This document shows positions 7,872 through 16,400 of a DNA stretch of 33,333 nt, piece by piece. A program made the position numbers and the translations under genes. Source of the DNA: Thalassospira profundimaris WP0211 (GTDB taxonomy: Bacteria > Pseudomonadota > Alphaproteobacteria > Rhodospirillales > Thalassospiraceae). How positions within the stretch are numbered: the stretch's first letter is position 1; every line of letters starts with the position of its first letter. The notes under the pieces were generated by a model. That model was given only the letters and a program-made list of their open reading frames with translations, searched no databases and was not told the DNA's origin. Location of the stretch: assembly GCF_000300275.1 (NCBI RefSeq), contig NZ_AMRN01000016.1:1-33333 (forward strand), given 5' to 3'.

Positions 7872-9194
7872 TTATGACGTCAGCTTCGTGATAAAGGCAT
7901 CAACATCGGACCGCAGTTTTTCGGAATTCTGTTTAAGCATGCGCGAGACGTCCGAAACGTTTTGCGCCACCGTGCTGGTGCGTTGTGCGGTGCCATTGAC
8001 CGTTTCCAGGCTGCCGTTCACATCGCGATTGGCCGAAGACACCGCATTGATATTGCCACTGATTTCAGTGGTGGCGGCGGCCTGTTGTTCGACGGCTGCT
8101 GAGATGGCGGTAACGGAATCAACGATGTTGCTGATCTGGCCGGCGACCCCGTGAATGGCATTCACCGCGGCAACCGTGCTTTGCTGCACATTGTTGATTT
8201 GTGCTGTGATATCGCCGGTGGCCTTGGCGGTCTGATTGGCAAGGTTTTTGACCTCGCTTGCGACCACGGCAAAGCCTTTGCCCGCTTCGCCGGCACGCGC
8301 TGCCTCGATCGTGGCGTTCAGGGCCAGAAGGTTGGTTTGGCTTGCGATCTTGTCAATCAGGTCAACGACAGTGCCGATTTGCTCGGCGGCGGCATTGAGG
8401 GTTTCGATCGTGTCTGATGTTTGTTGTACAGACACTTCCACTTCGTTGGAAATTGTCGAGGCCCGCGAAACCTGGCTTGAGATCTCGCGAATGGAGCTAT
8501 CAAGTTCTTCCGCCGCACCGGCAACGGTGGTGGCATTATCGGCAGACAGTTCAGCAGCACCGCGCGCCTTTTCAACTTCGCCCTGGGTTTCCTGCATGCT
8601 CGCCAACAGGGTTTCAGATGCCTGCGACATATCTTCGGCCGAGCTTGAAACGGCGGAAACGACCGTTCCGATGGTTTTTTCAAACTCGTCGGACATTTGC
8701 TGAAGTTTGTCGGCATAGGTCTTTTGCGTTTCTTCGTAATAGACCGTAATCGCCATTTCGACATCGATCAGCAACGCATTGGTCGAGCCGATGATCATCA
8801 ACGGCAGTTGTGAATCACGACTGAAGTTTTTGCACAGGACGGCGGTGATTTCGCCAAGCATGAAGTTATAGGCCGAAACATATGCTTCGGGCGTCAGTCC
8901 AATCCGTTCGTGGGCCTTACCGATGCGGCGCACGTCGTCGTAAAAGGATTGATCGAATGCGCCGTCAAAAAGTTTGGCCCAGTGTTTGGCCTGGGCATTC
9001 TTCAGGCGATCAATGTTTGACGGATCACCGACAATTTTTGCCAGAGCCGCGTTATTCATCACCTTATGGTAAAACTGATCAAGCATGCCCGGCAGGTTTT
9101 TTTCAATCACTGGCCATGCACGTTTGAGCTGTTTGATCTTTGGTTCGTCCAGTCCGATAAAGTCGAGACGGCTTTTAAGTTCAGGATGTACCAC
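7872..9194 (-). CDS. Globin-coupled methyl-accepting chemotaxis protein (HemAT-like)
   Basis: A soluble 440-residue chemoreceptor with no membrane segment. Residues about 1-155 form a globin sensor domain ([37 protein letters not shown]). His95 in [10 protein letters not shown] is the likely haem-binding proximal histidine. Residues about 170-440 form the MCP signalling coiled coil, with the tip [21 protein letters not shown]. It probably senses oxygen and signals to CheA/CheW for aerotaxis. The start is the GTG at 9194, preceded by GGGGGA six bases away; an upstream TTG in the same frame lacks a ribosome site. It is convergent with the AraC gene. No other che genes are nearby. Confidence 0.92.
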   Translation of the reverse strand: MVHPELKSRLDFIGLDEPKIKQLKRAWPVIEKNLPGMLDQFYHKVMNNAALAKIVGDPSNIDRLKNAQAKHWAKLFDGAFDQSFYDDVRRIGKAHERIGLTPEAYVSAYNFMLGEITAVLCKNFSRDSQLPLMIIGSTNALLIDVEMAITVYYEETQKTYADKLQQMSDEFEKTIGTVVSAVSSSAEDMSQASETLLASMQETQGEVEKARGAAELSADNATTVAGAAEELDSSIREISSQVSRASTISNEVEVSVQQTSDTIETLNAAAEQIGTVVDLIDKIASQTNLLALNATIEAARAGEAGKGFAVVASEVKNLANQTAKATGDITAQINNVQQSTVAAVNAIHGVAGQISNIVDSVTAISAAVEQQAAATTEISGNINAVSSANRDVNGSLETVNGTAQRTSTVAQNVSDVSRMLKQNSEKLRSDVDAFITKLTS

Positions 9195-9435
9195 GTTTGA
9201 TCCCCCGAGAAACAACAAGCAATGTGAACGCTTAAAAGATGCTGTTTCTTTAGGTTGGACCTGAATGGTCTAGTTTAACTATCCAAAAGGTTAGTGCGTT
9301 GCAATTTTATGTAATTAAAATACTGTTTCCATGTGTTAAATTGCGCGGATAAAGAGAAAAAACAGAAAAGATTTCTCATTTCCCGATCTGCTGCGTCATA
9401 GGGGTCCTTATACCATTGGTCGAATGGAGGCTCCT

Positions 9436-9936
9436 ATGCCAATCAATGCCACGCAGCTTCGCACCCTTGTCGTCAAACCGGTTCTGGCGGCCCTTGGATT
9501 GCCTGCATCAGATGTCGCGGAAAACCTCATCATGGGCACAGCCGCCCATGAAAGTCATTTGGGCGATTATATTGAACAGGTCGGCGGTGGTCCGGCACTG
9601 GGAATTTTCCAGATGGAACCGGCAACCTTGCATGATTGTTATGAAAACTATCTTGATTACCGGGCGGACCTGAAAGCCAAGGTGGACGGGTTTCTTGCCC
9701 CGCAGCCAGCACAAGCAGATGGCACGCCCGACAAGGACGCACAACTGGCGACCAATCTGGCCTATGCCACAGCGCTTTGTCGTATTCGCTACTACCGGGC
9801 ACCGGCCGCGATGCCGACCGATCCCAACGACATCAACGGGCTGGCCGCCTATTGGAAGCAATATTACAACACGCCGCTTGGGGCGGGCACGGTTGAACAG
9901 TTCGTCGCCGATTACAATCGCTACCTTGGGTCGTAA
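9436..9936 (+). CDS. Small phage-type lysozyme/transglycosylase-like protein
   Basis: A 166-residue protein without signal peptide or membrane segment. The stretch AAHESHLGDYIEQ followed by GGPALGIFQMEPATLHDCYENYL resembles the active-site region of lysozyme-like and lytic transglycosylase domains carried by phages, with the Glu of HES as a candidate catalytic residue. The start at 9436 is set by GGAGG (9426-9430) five bases upstream; an in-frame ATG at 9424 lies before this site. It stands alone, with no holin or tail genes near, so it is either a domesticated phage remnant or a host gene. The enzymatic role is inferred from motif similarity only. Confidence 0.6.
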   Translation: MPINATQLRTLVVKPVLAALGLPASDVAENLIMGTAAHESHLGDYIEQVGGGPALGIFQMEPATLHDCYENYLDYRADLKAKVDGFLAPQPAQADGTPDKDAQLATNLAYATALCRIRYYRAPAAMPTDPNDINGLAAYWKQYYNTPLGAGTVEQFVADYNRYLGS

Positions 9937-10052
9937 GACACTGTTGGCGGACTGAAGGCCAGCATTCCGTAGCGGCAAGAAAAAATATTTCCTGATTTCG
10001 GCAAAAATAGTGGAAAAGGACAGTCGTTTTCGACAAAATTCCCCTCCGCAAG

Positions 10053-10078
10053 TTGGTGGTTGCGCAAAAAACCACCAA
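10053..10078 (+). promoter_or_regulatory. Leader hairpin before the first TRAP binding protein
   Basis: Perfect nine-base arms TTGGTGGTT (10053-10061) and AACCACCAA (10070-10078) enclose an eight-base loop. It ends 25 bases before the ATG and 13 bases before the AAGGGGA ribosome site. There is no T run, so it is not a terminator. A role in message stability or control is possible. Confidence 0.35.
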
Positions 10079-10103
10079 AACACAAGAATTTAAGGGGATC
10101 GGA

Positions 10104-11195
10104 ATGAAACGTCGTCAGTTTCTAAAAGGGGCCGGACTGGGTGCGGGTGCGGTTGCTGCCTCGGTTGCAGCACCGGCTGTTGTATCCGCACAGGAAACGC
10201 TGAATTGGCGCATGGTAATGCCATGGCCAAAAGGAACCCCCGGACTTGGCACCAATGCCGAAAAGTTCGCCGCCATGGTCAAGGAGATGTCAGCTGGTCG
10301 CCTGAACATCACCATCTATGGTGCCGGTGAACTGGTGCCGCCGTTCGAATGCATGGATGCGGTCGAGCAGGGTGTCGCCGAAATGGCGCATGGGACCCCG
10401 TATTACTGGCAGGGCAAAAACCCGGCCCTTAACTTCTTCTCGACCATTCCGTTCGGTCTGACCGCGTGGGAGCTTTCAAGCTGGATCCGCTTTGGCGATG
10501 GTCAGAAGCTTTGGGAAGAAGCCTACGAAGAATTCAATGTTGTGCCGTTCTATGCCGGTAACTCTGGCATGCAGGCCGGTGGCTGGTTCAACAAGGAAAT
10601 CAACTCGCTTGATGACCTGCAGGGCCTTAAAATGCGCTATGCCGGTCTTGGCGGCGAAGCCATGCGCCGTGCCGGTGCCAACGCCACCATGATCCCGCCG
10701 GGTGAAATCCTGCCGGCGATGCAGTCGGGTGCGATTGACGCGGCCGAATGGGTTGGCCCGTGGAACGATATGGCGTTTGGTCTGTATCAGGTTGCCAAAT
10801 ACTACTACACCCCGGCCTTCCACGAACCTGGCCCGGGTCTTGAGATCTTTGTGGGCAAGGACAAGTTTAACGCGCTGACACCGGATCTGCAGGCGATCAT
10901 TCGCTTTGCCGCACAGGCGATTGCTGAAAATACCCTTGCGGACTTCACCTTTAACAACATCCAGTCCTATCAGCCGCTGATCGACAAGGGTGTTGAGGTG
11001 CGTCAGTTCCCCGATGAAGTCATCATGGCGCTGGCCGAACATTCCAAGGCCGCAGTTGATGAAATCGCTGGCCAGAACGACCTCGCTGGCCGGATTGCTG
11101 CAAGCTACCTTGACCTGGTTAAGAAAGCCGCACGTTACGGCAAGGAATTCGAGGCAACCGGTCTGATGCACCGTGCAAAGGTGTGGGGCTACTAA
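10104..11195 (+). CDS. TRAP transporter periplasmic binding protein, TakP-like (2-oxoacid type), copy 1
   Basis: A 363-residue exported binding protein of the DctP family. The N-terminus KRRQFLKGAG with a hydrophobic stretch ending VVSAQE is a twin-arginine (Tat) signal. The mature protein carries WPKGTPGLG, YGAGELVPPFECMDAVEQG, NKEINSLDDLQGLKMR and IDAAEWVGPWND, which resemble the 2-oxoacid binder TakP. It should deliver a small organic acid to a TRAP membrane pair, but no DctQ/DctM genes are in the window. The ATG at 10104 is preceded by AAGGGGA. A close paralogue follows 0.5 kb downstream. An inserted repeat element separates this gene from its terminator. Confidence 0.92.
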   Translation: MKRRQFLKGAGLGAGAVAASVAAPAVVSAQETLNWRMVMPWPKGTPGLGTNAEKFAAMVKEMSAGRLNITIYGAGELVPPFECMDAVEQGVAEMAHGTPYYWQGKNPALNFFSTIPFGLTAWELSSWIRFGDGQKLWEEAYEEFNVVPFYAGNSGMQAGGWFNKEINSLDDLQGLKMRYAGLGGEAMRRAGANATMIPPGEILPAMQSGAIDAAEWVGPWNDMAFGLYQVAKYYYTPAFHEPGPGLEIFVGKDKFNALTPDLQAIIRFAAQAIAENTLADFTFNNIQSYQPLIDKGVEVRQFPDEVIMALAEHSKAAVDEIAGQNDLAGRIAASYLDLVKKAARYGKEFEATGLMHRAKVWGY

Positions 11196-11203
11196 GACCG
11201 GGC

Positions 11204-11471
11204 TAGAGCACGTCGCGTTTAATCTGCACCATTTTGCCGTAGACAGTCTTCTGTCGCACTAGGAAAGATCCGCAAAGCGTAGCGGGGCTACGGTCAAGGA
11301 TCCTGACGCAGTGGGGCGGAAGGCTGTCCCGGCCCGAAGGGTTTGATTTTGGCGACTTTTCGCGGCGTTACACCGTTTGACCGATGCGCCGCATCGCTCT
11401 GCACGCTGTGCCTTGCCAAACAGTTCGCCAAAAACAAACAAAATGATACAGATTAAACGCGACGTGCTCTA
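11204..11471. mobile_element. MITE-like element, 268 bp with long terminal inverted repeats
   Basis: The first 23 bases (11204-11226) are the exact reverse complement of the last 23 (11449-11471). With two mismatches the match extends to 33 bases (11204-11236 and 11439-11471). The ends read TAGAGCACGTCGCG and its complement, and start and end with TA, the target duplicated by IS630/Tc1-type elements. The interior has smaller palindromes (near 11277-11291 and 11382-11396) and no credible gene; a short minus-strand frame at 11259-11441 looks fortuitous. It lies eight bases after a TRAP gene stop and 35 bases before an intrinsic terminator. A non-autonomous transposon moved by an IS630-like transposase is the best reading; no second copy is in the window. 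Confidence 0.75.
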
Positions 11472-11506
11472 ATATCTTTATCGGACCTTCGGTTCGATCC
11501 CCGATC

Positions 11507-11535
11507 AGGGACTGCCATTCTGGCAGTCCCTTTTT
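11507..11535 (+). terminator. Intrinsic terminator downstream of TRAP copy 1
   Basis: A perfect 11-bp stem AGGGACTGCCA/TGGCAGTCCCT with a three-base loop is followed by TTTT. It is probably the original terminator of the 10104-11195 gene, now about 310 bases from the stop because of the MITE-like insertion. The remaining 11536-11719 shows no gene and must contain the promoter of copy 2. Confidence 0.9.
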
Positions 11536-11719
11536 GTTTGGCTCTATGGTTGAAAATTTATCGACGAAATGTCGATGTCATGCGCTCAGTGCGATGCTGC
11601 ATCCCGCAATCGTTAATTGTTGCCTGCGCCAAAAACCGTAACTTTGGACCCAAACAAGGTTACGAAATTATCTTCGTGAACTTTTTACGCAAAATTTTAC
11701 CAATATTGGGAGCCCCACA

Positions 11720-12820
11720 ATGAAACGTCGCGCGTTTCTGGGCGGTGCAGGCGTTGCCGCAGGCGCATTTGCCGCTACTGCCGCTGCACCATCAATCGTC
11801 AAAGCAAACGAAACCATCAACTGGCGCATGGTCATGCCCTGGCCGAAAGGAACGCCTGGTCTTGGCGCGAACGGCGAACTGTTTGCCGAACGTGTCAACA
11901 AGATGTCGGGCGGTCGTCTGAAAATCACCGTTTACGGTGCGGGTGAACTGGTCCCGGCGCTGGAATGCATGGATGCGGTCGAACAGGGTGTTGCCGATCT
12001 TGCGCACTCCACCCCGTATTACTGGTTTGGCAAGGACCCGGCTGTTTCATTCTTTACCACCATTCCGTTCGGTTTGATGGGCTGGGAGCTTTCCGGTTGG
12101 CTGCGCTTTGGCGGTGGTCAGGCGCTCTGGGACGAGCTTTATGCCCAGTTCAACGTCAAGCCGTTCCTGGCTGGTAACACAGGCCTTCAGGCCGGTGGCT
12201 GGTTTAACAAGGAAATCAACTCGGTTGAGGACCTTAAGGGCCTTAAAGTCCGTTATGCCGGTATCGGTGGCGAAGCCATGCGCCGTCTGGGTGCGACGCC
12301 GTCGCTTCTGCCGGCTGCCGACATCCTGCCAAGCTTGCAGTCAGGTGCGATTGACGCAGCCGAGTGGGTTGGTCCGTGGAACGATTATGCCTTTGGTCTG
12401 GCATCGGTTGCCAAATATTACTACACCCCGGCATTTGCCGAGCCGGGTTCGGGCATTGAAGTCTTTATCAACAAAGACAAGTTCGCCGAACTGCCCGAAG
12501 ACCTTCAGGAAATCGTCGCCGTTGCCGCACAGGCCAATGCTGAACAGACCCTGTCGGATTTCGCGTTCAACAATATTCAGTCCTATCAGGCGATCCTTGA
12601 AAAAGGTACCGAGATCCGTCACTTCAATGACGATCTGATCAACGCCTTTGCGACGGCATCTAAAGAAGCGCTTGAAGAAATTGCTGCGAAGAATGAACTC
12701 ACCGGTCGCATTTATGCCTCCGTGATGGATTTCGCCAAGAAAGCCGCGCCCTATGGCAAGGAATTCGAGGCAACCGCGCTTAACCAGCGCGCCAATGTTT
12801 TTGCCAACGGCACCTACTAA
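11720..12820 (+). CDS. TRAP transporter periplasmic binding protein, TakP-like, copy 2
   Basis: A 366-residue paralogue of the preceding binding protein, alike over its full length. It has the Tat signal KRRAFLGGAG ending VKANE, then MPWPKGTPGLG, YGAGELVPALECMDAVEQG, NKEINSVEDLKGLKVR and IDAAEWVGPWNDYAFGL. It should bind a 2-oxoacid or similar monocarboxylate for a TRAP transporter encoded elsewhere. Differences from copy 1 (for example AYYW-region HSTPYYWFGKDPAVSF against HGTPYYWQGKNPALNF) may change ligand preference. It has its own leader and terminator, so the two copies are separate transcription units. GGGAG lies upstream of the start. Confidence 0.92.
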   Translation: MKRRAFLGGAGVAAGAFAATAAAPSIVKANETINWRMVMPWPKGTPGLGANGELFAERVNKMSGGRLKITVYGAGELVPALECMDAVEQGVADLAHSTPYYWFGKDPAVSFFTTIPFGLMGWELSGWLRFGGGQALWDELYAQFNVKPFLAGNTGLQAGGWFNKEINSVEDLKGLKVRYAGIGGEAMRRLGATPSLLPAADILPSLQSGAIDAAEWVGPWNDYAFGLASVAKYYYTPAFAEPGSGIEVFINKDKFAELPEDLQEIVAVAAQANAEQTLSDFAFNNIQSYQAILEKGTEIRHFNDDLINAFATASKEALEEIAAKNELTGRIYASVMDFAKKAAPYGKEFEATALNQRANVFANGTY

Positions 12821-12840
12821 GCCATTAGGCATCTTAAATG

Positions 12841-12875
12841 AAAAAGGCCGGCACCTTCGGGTGTCGGCCTTTTTT
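12841..12875. terminator. Bidirectional terminator after TRAP copy 2
   Basis: An AAGGCCGGCACC/GGTGTCGGCCTT stem (one G-T pair) with a stable TTCG loop has an A run on the left and a T run on the right. It sits 20 bases after the TRAP stop and 30 bases before the stop of the convergent gene, and can serve both. Confidence 0.9.
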
Positions 12876-12905
12876 GTTGTCTGCTGTTTGCCGCCATATA
12901 AGGGC

Positions 12906-13355
12906 TTAGTGCACGGTCGGCGCTTTTGGTGCTGCGGGCAAATCGAACGTAAACCGGTCCTGATCCTTGAGCTCTTCATTTGCCGCGCGCTTGACCAGTT
13001 CGGCGGCGAGGACCAGCGATGTTTCAATCGCCCATTTAAGCTGTTCGACTGCGCCCTCGTTCCCGGCATTCAATGCCTCTGGCAGGATGCGTTCCTGCAG
13101 GAACTTGGCGACACCGGCAAAGGCGCGTGCGGCACTTTCGCAATTGTTGCGTTCGACCATGAAGCGACCGCTTTGTTCAATCGCATCGGCAATCCCGGCC
13201 AGATGGCCCATCATGATGCGAATTTCGGCGTCATCTGTTTCGGTCTTTTTTGCGACGAACCGCAGGATACCGGCATAAAAGCCATAATCAGAAGCCATCT
13301 GAACCACGCTTTCCTTGATCTTTGGTCTCAAATCGATTTGCGCCGTTTTAGACAA
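12906..13355 (-). CDS. Conserved helical protein of unknown function
   Basis: I do not recognise a family. The protein is about 149 residues and mostly helical (LRPKIKESVVQMASDYGFYAG, MMGHLAGIADAIEQSG, AARAFAGVAKFLQE, LKWAIETSLVLAAELVK), with no signal peptide or clear membrane segment and a Pro/Ala-rich end. The start is uncertain. TTG at 13355 keeps the charged IDLRPKIKE segment and lies after GGCGGGTGAA; GTG at 13307 or ATG at 13298 are alternatives. The longer open frame would overlap the kinase gene and is not supported. It is divergent from the sensor kinase at 13437. Confidence 0.6.
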   Translation of the reverse strand: MSKTAQIDLRPKIKESVVQMASDYGFYAGILRFVAKKTETDDAEIRIMMGHLAGIADAIEQSGRFMVERNNCESAARAFAGVAKFLQERILPEALNAGNEGAVEQLKWAIETSLVLAAELVKRAANEELKDQDRFTFDLPAAPKAPTVH

Positions 13356-13436
13356 TTCACCCGCCGTGGTATAGTCCCCGATAACAGATAATTGTGACCG
13401 CCTGGACAGGCGGCGATAACAAGGGCGTTTGCGTCG

Positions 13437-16400
13437 ATGCTTCAGGGCGGACTGATCTTTATTGTTGCCATGACCTATATCGGGTTGTTGTTTGCCATTG
13501 CCCATTATGGCGACAAATATGCCGACAAGTGGCGCGCATCCAGATTAAAGCCGACGATCTATGCCCTGTCGATGGCGGTCTATTGCACAAGCTGGACCTT
13601 CTTTGGCTCGGTGGGCTCGGCGGCCACCGGGGGGTGGGCGTTCCTGCCGATTTATATCGGGCCGATTTTGGTGATGATTTTCGGTTTTGGCATCATGACC
13701 AAAATCGCCCGTGTCTGTCACAAGCAAAACATTACCTCGATTGCCGATTTCCTCGGCTCGCGCTATGGCAAAAGCCAAAGTCTGGCTGCCCTTGTTGCGC
13801 TGATCGCGGTGGTTGGCGTGCTGGCCTATATATCGCTTCAGCTCAAAGCGGTGTCGATGTCGTTTGATGTGCTGATCGGCGATCTCGGCCAACAGGTTGT
13901 TCGCCATTCCGAAGGCCATTTTTCCAAGGACACAGCGTTTTATGTCACCATCCTGATGGCGGTGTTCGCCATCCTGTTTGGCGTGCGTTATATCCACGCA
14001 TCCGAACATCATGACGGCCTGATCCTGGCCGTGGCGTTTGAAAGCCTGATCAAGCTTGCAGCCCTTCTGATGGTCGGTTTTTTCGTCGTTTACGGGATGT
14101 TTGACGGCTTTGTCGATATCAATCAACGCGCCCTGTCTGATCCGACCGTGCGGCAGATGTTTATTCCCGATACCTGGCTGACATCAAACTTCTTTATCGC
14201 CACCATGCTGGCGGGGTTTGCCATTTTCTGTTTGCCGCGCCAGTTCCATGTGACCTTTGTTGAAAATGATGACAGCCGCAACCTGACCAGCGCGCGCTGG
14301 CTGTTTCCGGCCTATCTGGTTGCGATCAACATCTTTGTCGTGCCGATCGCGATTGCCGGTCTGTTCATGTTTGGCCATAACCCGGCGGTCAATCCCGATA
14401 CCTTTGTTCTGACCTTGCCGTTACTCGGCGGGCAGAACTGGCTGGCGGTATTTGCCTTTATCGGTGGTTTGTCGGCCAGTACCGGGATGGTGATTGTGTC
14501 CTGTGTCGCGGTTTCGACCATGGTCTGTAACGATCTGGTCATGCCGCTTTTGCTGCGTTCTGAACGTCTCCAGAAACGCATGTCTGGCGATGTCAGTCAG
14601 GTGCTGTTGAAAATCCGCCGGGCCGCCATCATTGCCATCCTGTTTCTGGCCTATGGTTTCTATCGGTTCCTCGCGGAAAACTATGCGCTGGCGGATATCG
14701 GGATGCTGTCCTTTGCCGCCATGGCGCAGTTCGGCCCGGCGGTTTTGGCTGCGATTTACCTTAAAAACATCAATCGGACCGGGGTTCGGCTTGGTCTGAC
14801 GTCCGGTTTTGTTCTATGGGCCTATACGCTTTTGATGCCGGCCTTTGTGCAGGGCGGGTTGTTGCCATCCTCGCTCCTGACCGACGGGCCGTTTGGCATT
14901 GGCATCCTGAACCCACAGGCCCTTCTGGGTGTGGGGATCGAAGATCATCTGACCCACGGGGTTGTCTGGTCACTTGGTGTGAACTTTGTTTTGATGTTTG
15001 TCGGCTCGGCCGTTGGGGTGCAGGGTGTCACCCAACGCCGTCAGGCGCAGGTCTTCGTCGATGTCTGGCGCAAGGATACCAAGGCGCGCAACGATACCTG
15101 GCCGGGCCGGGTGACGCTGGGCGATCTAGAAGATCTGGCGGCAAGGTTCCTTGGCAAGCATTGGGCACAGCGCGCCTTTCGCAATTATCTGCAATCGCGC
15201 GATGGCGAAACCAAGCGATCCGATCTTGCCGATGTCGATGCCGCGAACTTTACCGAACATCTGCTGTCTGGTGCCGTCGGGGCCGCATCTTCACGCGTGG
15301 TGATGGCGCTGTTGCTGCCCGACAAGGCCGTATCACGCCGCGATGCGATGGAGCTGCTCGATGAAGCATCCGAGGCCATCAAGTTCAACCGCGACCTTTT
15401 GCTCAACACGCTTGAAAACATCTCGCAAGGGGTCGGGGTGTTTGACCAGAACTTGCGCCTGGCCACATGGAACCACCGTTTCATTGATCTGCTTGGCATT
15501 TCGACCAGTGACATTCAGGTCACCCTGCCGCTGTCGGAACTCGTTCATATCTGCCGCGAGAACGGCAACCGGGCGGTCGATATTGATATTCTGCTGGGGC
15601 GCAATGCCGCACCCCAGATGCGCCGACTGCCGCATACCTATGAGCGCAAGCGTGCTGATGGCATGGTGCTCGAAGTTCGCACCAACCCGATGCCTGATGG
15701 CGGGTTTGTGGCGACCATTGCGGATATCACGGCCCGTGTGCGTACCGAAGAAGCCCTGCGCGATAGTGAACGCAACATCCGGATCTATACCGACAACATT
15801 CCGGTGATGATTGCGTACGCCGATAAAAATCAGCGCCTGCGCTTTACCAACCGGCCGTATGAGCGGATGTTTGGTCTGCGTCGGGTTGAGGCCCACGGCA
15901 TGTCGGTCCGCGAAGCAGTGGGCGAGGAACGCTATGTCCATCTCGCCCCTATGATCGATCTGGTATTGCAGGGCTATCGCCAAAGTTTCGAGATCGAATT
16001 CCCCGCCATTACGCGCAACCGAAATGACGAACGCGCCACCCTTGGCGTGCGTGAAGGCCGTTATGCCGAAGGCACCTATATCCCGCACTTTGACGAAACC
16101 GGCGAGGTGCTGGGCTATTTCTGCATCTATCACGACATCACCGAACGCAAGACCGCCGAACAGGCGCTTAAGGAAGCCAACGAAGGCCTTGAAGCCCGCG
16201 TGACCGAACGAACGCATGCGCTTGAGGTGCTGAACTCAGAGCTTTCAGACGCCAAGGAACAGGCCGAAACGGCGAATGATACCAAGACCCGCTTCTTTGC
16301 CGCTGCCAGCCACGACCTGCTTCAGCCGCTTAATGCCGCGCGTCTGTTTACGGTGGCACTTGGCGGCAAGCAGGGGCTGGCGGATGACATACTTGATCTG

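Noticed and set aside
11259..11441. 60-residue frame inside the MITE-like element
   Set aside because: It has no ribosome site or recognisable domain, and is far too small to be a transposase.
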